Below are positions 63,818 through 64,000 of a stretch of 64,000 nucleotides of DNA, one piece after another. Below the pieces are notes generated by a model that was not told the origin of the DNA, did not search any database, and saw only the letters and a list, made by a program, of their open reading frames with translations. Position numbers and translations under genes: made by a program. Source of the stretch: Yarrowia lipolytica (lineage: Eukaryota > Ascomycota > Dipodascomycetes > Dipodascales); NCBI RefSeq assembly GCF_001761485.1, contig NC_090773.1, positions 3,348,001-3,412,000 of the forward strand. The letters are read 5' to 3'. How positions within the stretch are numbered: position 1 is the stretch's first letter; each line of letters opens with the position of its first letter.

Positions 63818-64000
63818 ATGTTTCCGCACGAACTCCTCAGCCACGTGATCACATTCCTCTCCCCCAAAGATATCATTTCCCTGGCCGAAACTAACCGACA
63901 CAACTACTCAGCCCTGGCTGATGTGCGCAGCCTAGTCCTAAAGAGCCCATACTGTCGTCTTGAGCTGAGTCAGTGGACTGGGTGGCAGGCTTTTGCTGAC
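63818..64000 (+). CDS. F-box protein, N-terminal part (runs off the right edge)
   Basis: The first 61 residues start MFPHELLSHVITFLSPKDII and continue SLAETNRHNYSALADV, an F-box motif with the characteristic Pro-x-Glu-Leu-Leu start, hydrophobic spacing and Leu/Arg positions. F-box proteins link substrates to Skp1 in SCF ubiquitin ligases. The substrate-binding part lies outside the window, so the family cannot be named. A TATA-like TAAATAAATA lies about 40 bp upstream. Confidence 0.75.
   Translation, partial: MFPHELLSHVITFLSPKDIISLAETNRHNYSALADVRSLVLKSPYCRLELSQWTGWQAFAD

Overview
This window looks like nuclear DNA of Yarrowia lipolytica or a very close Yarrowia relative. The evidence is the fungal protein set, single introns near the 5' ends of genes with GTGAGT donors and a CTAAC branch point only a few bases before the acceptor AG, low gene density for a yeast (about 25 genes in 64 kb), and long AT-rich, repeat-rich intergenic stretches. 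No bacterial-type operons, CRISPR arrays or intact mobile elements were seen.

Layout: 1-10 kb holds a 2-hydroxyacid dehydrogenase, heme oxygenase (HMX1) and a tRNA-Val(AAC). 10-22 kb holds a mitochondrial NIPSNAP-family protein with a spliced first exon, an RSC6/SWP73-type remodeller subunit, a cytochrome c peroxidase-like heme peroxidase and the autophagy kinase ATG1. 23-34 kb holds a decayed septin relic, PER1 (GPI lipid remodelling), pantothenate kinase and a PEX11-family peroxisomal protein. 35-43 kb holds a SOS7-like kinetochore coiled-coil protein, a small membrane orphan, a mitochondrial class III CoA-transferase (SUGCT type), spliced FAD1 and an orphan. 44-57 kb holds an AT-hook orphan, a zinc alcohol dehydrogenase, spliced PRP11 (SF3A2), and the adjacent chromatin readers NTO1 and SPP1. 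56-64 kb holds spliced DTD1, spliced prefoldin subunit 5, RAD10/ERCC1, a universal-stress-protein-domain protein and the start of an F-box gene.

The genes are mostly unrelated housekeeping functions with their own promoters. The clearest functional pairing is NTO1 and SPP1, neighbouring same-strand genes for PHD-finger subunits of the H3K14 acetyltransferase NuA3 and the H3K4 methyltransferase COMPASS. Four coding introns could be placed with reading frame preserved across the junction (NIPSNAP, FAD1, PRP11, DTD1), plus a 50-nt intron in prefoldin 5; 5'-UTR introns are possible for pantothenate kinase and the stress-protein gene.

I found no convincing new multi-gene system. The items most worth a second look are a possible second promoter and alternative mitochondrial presequence in the NIPSNAP gene, the strong over-representation of the palindrome TCACGTGA, clusters of telomere-like TTAGGG sites, a septin relic, and two orphan proteins in tandem.
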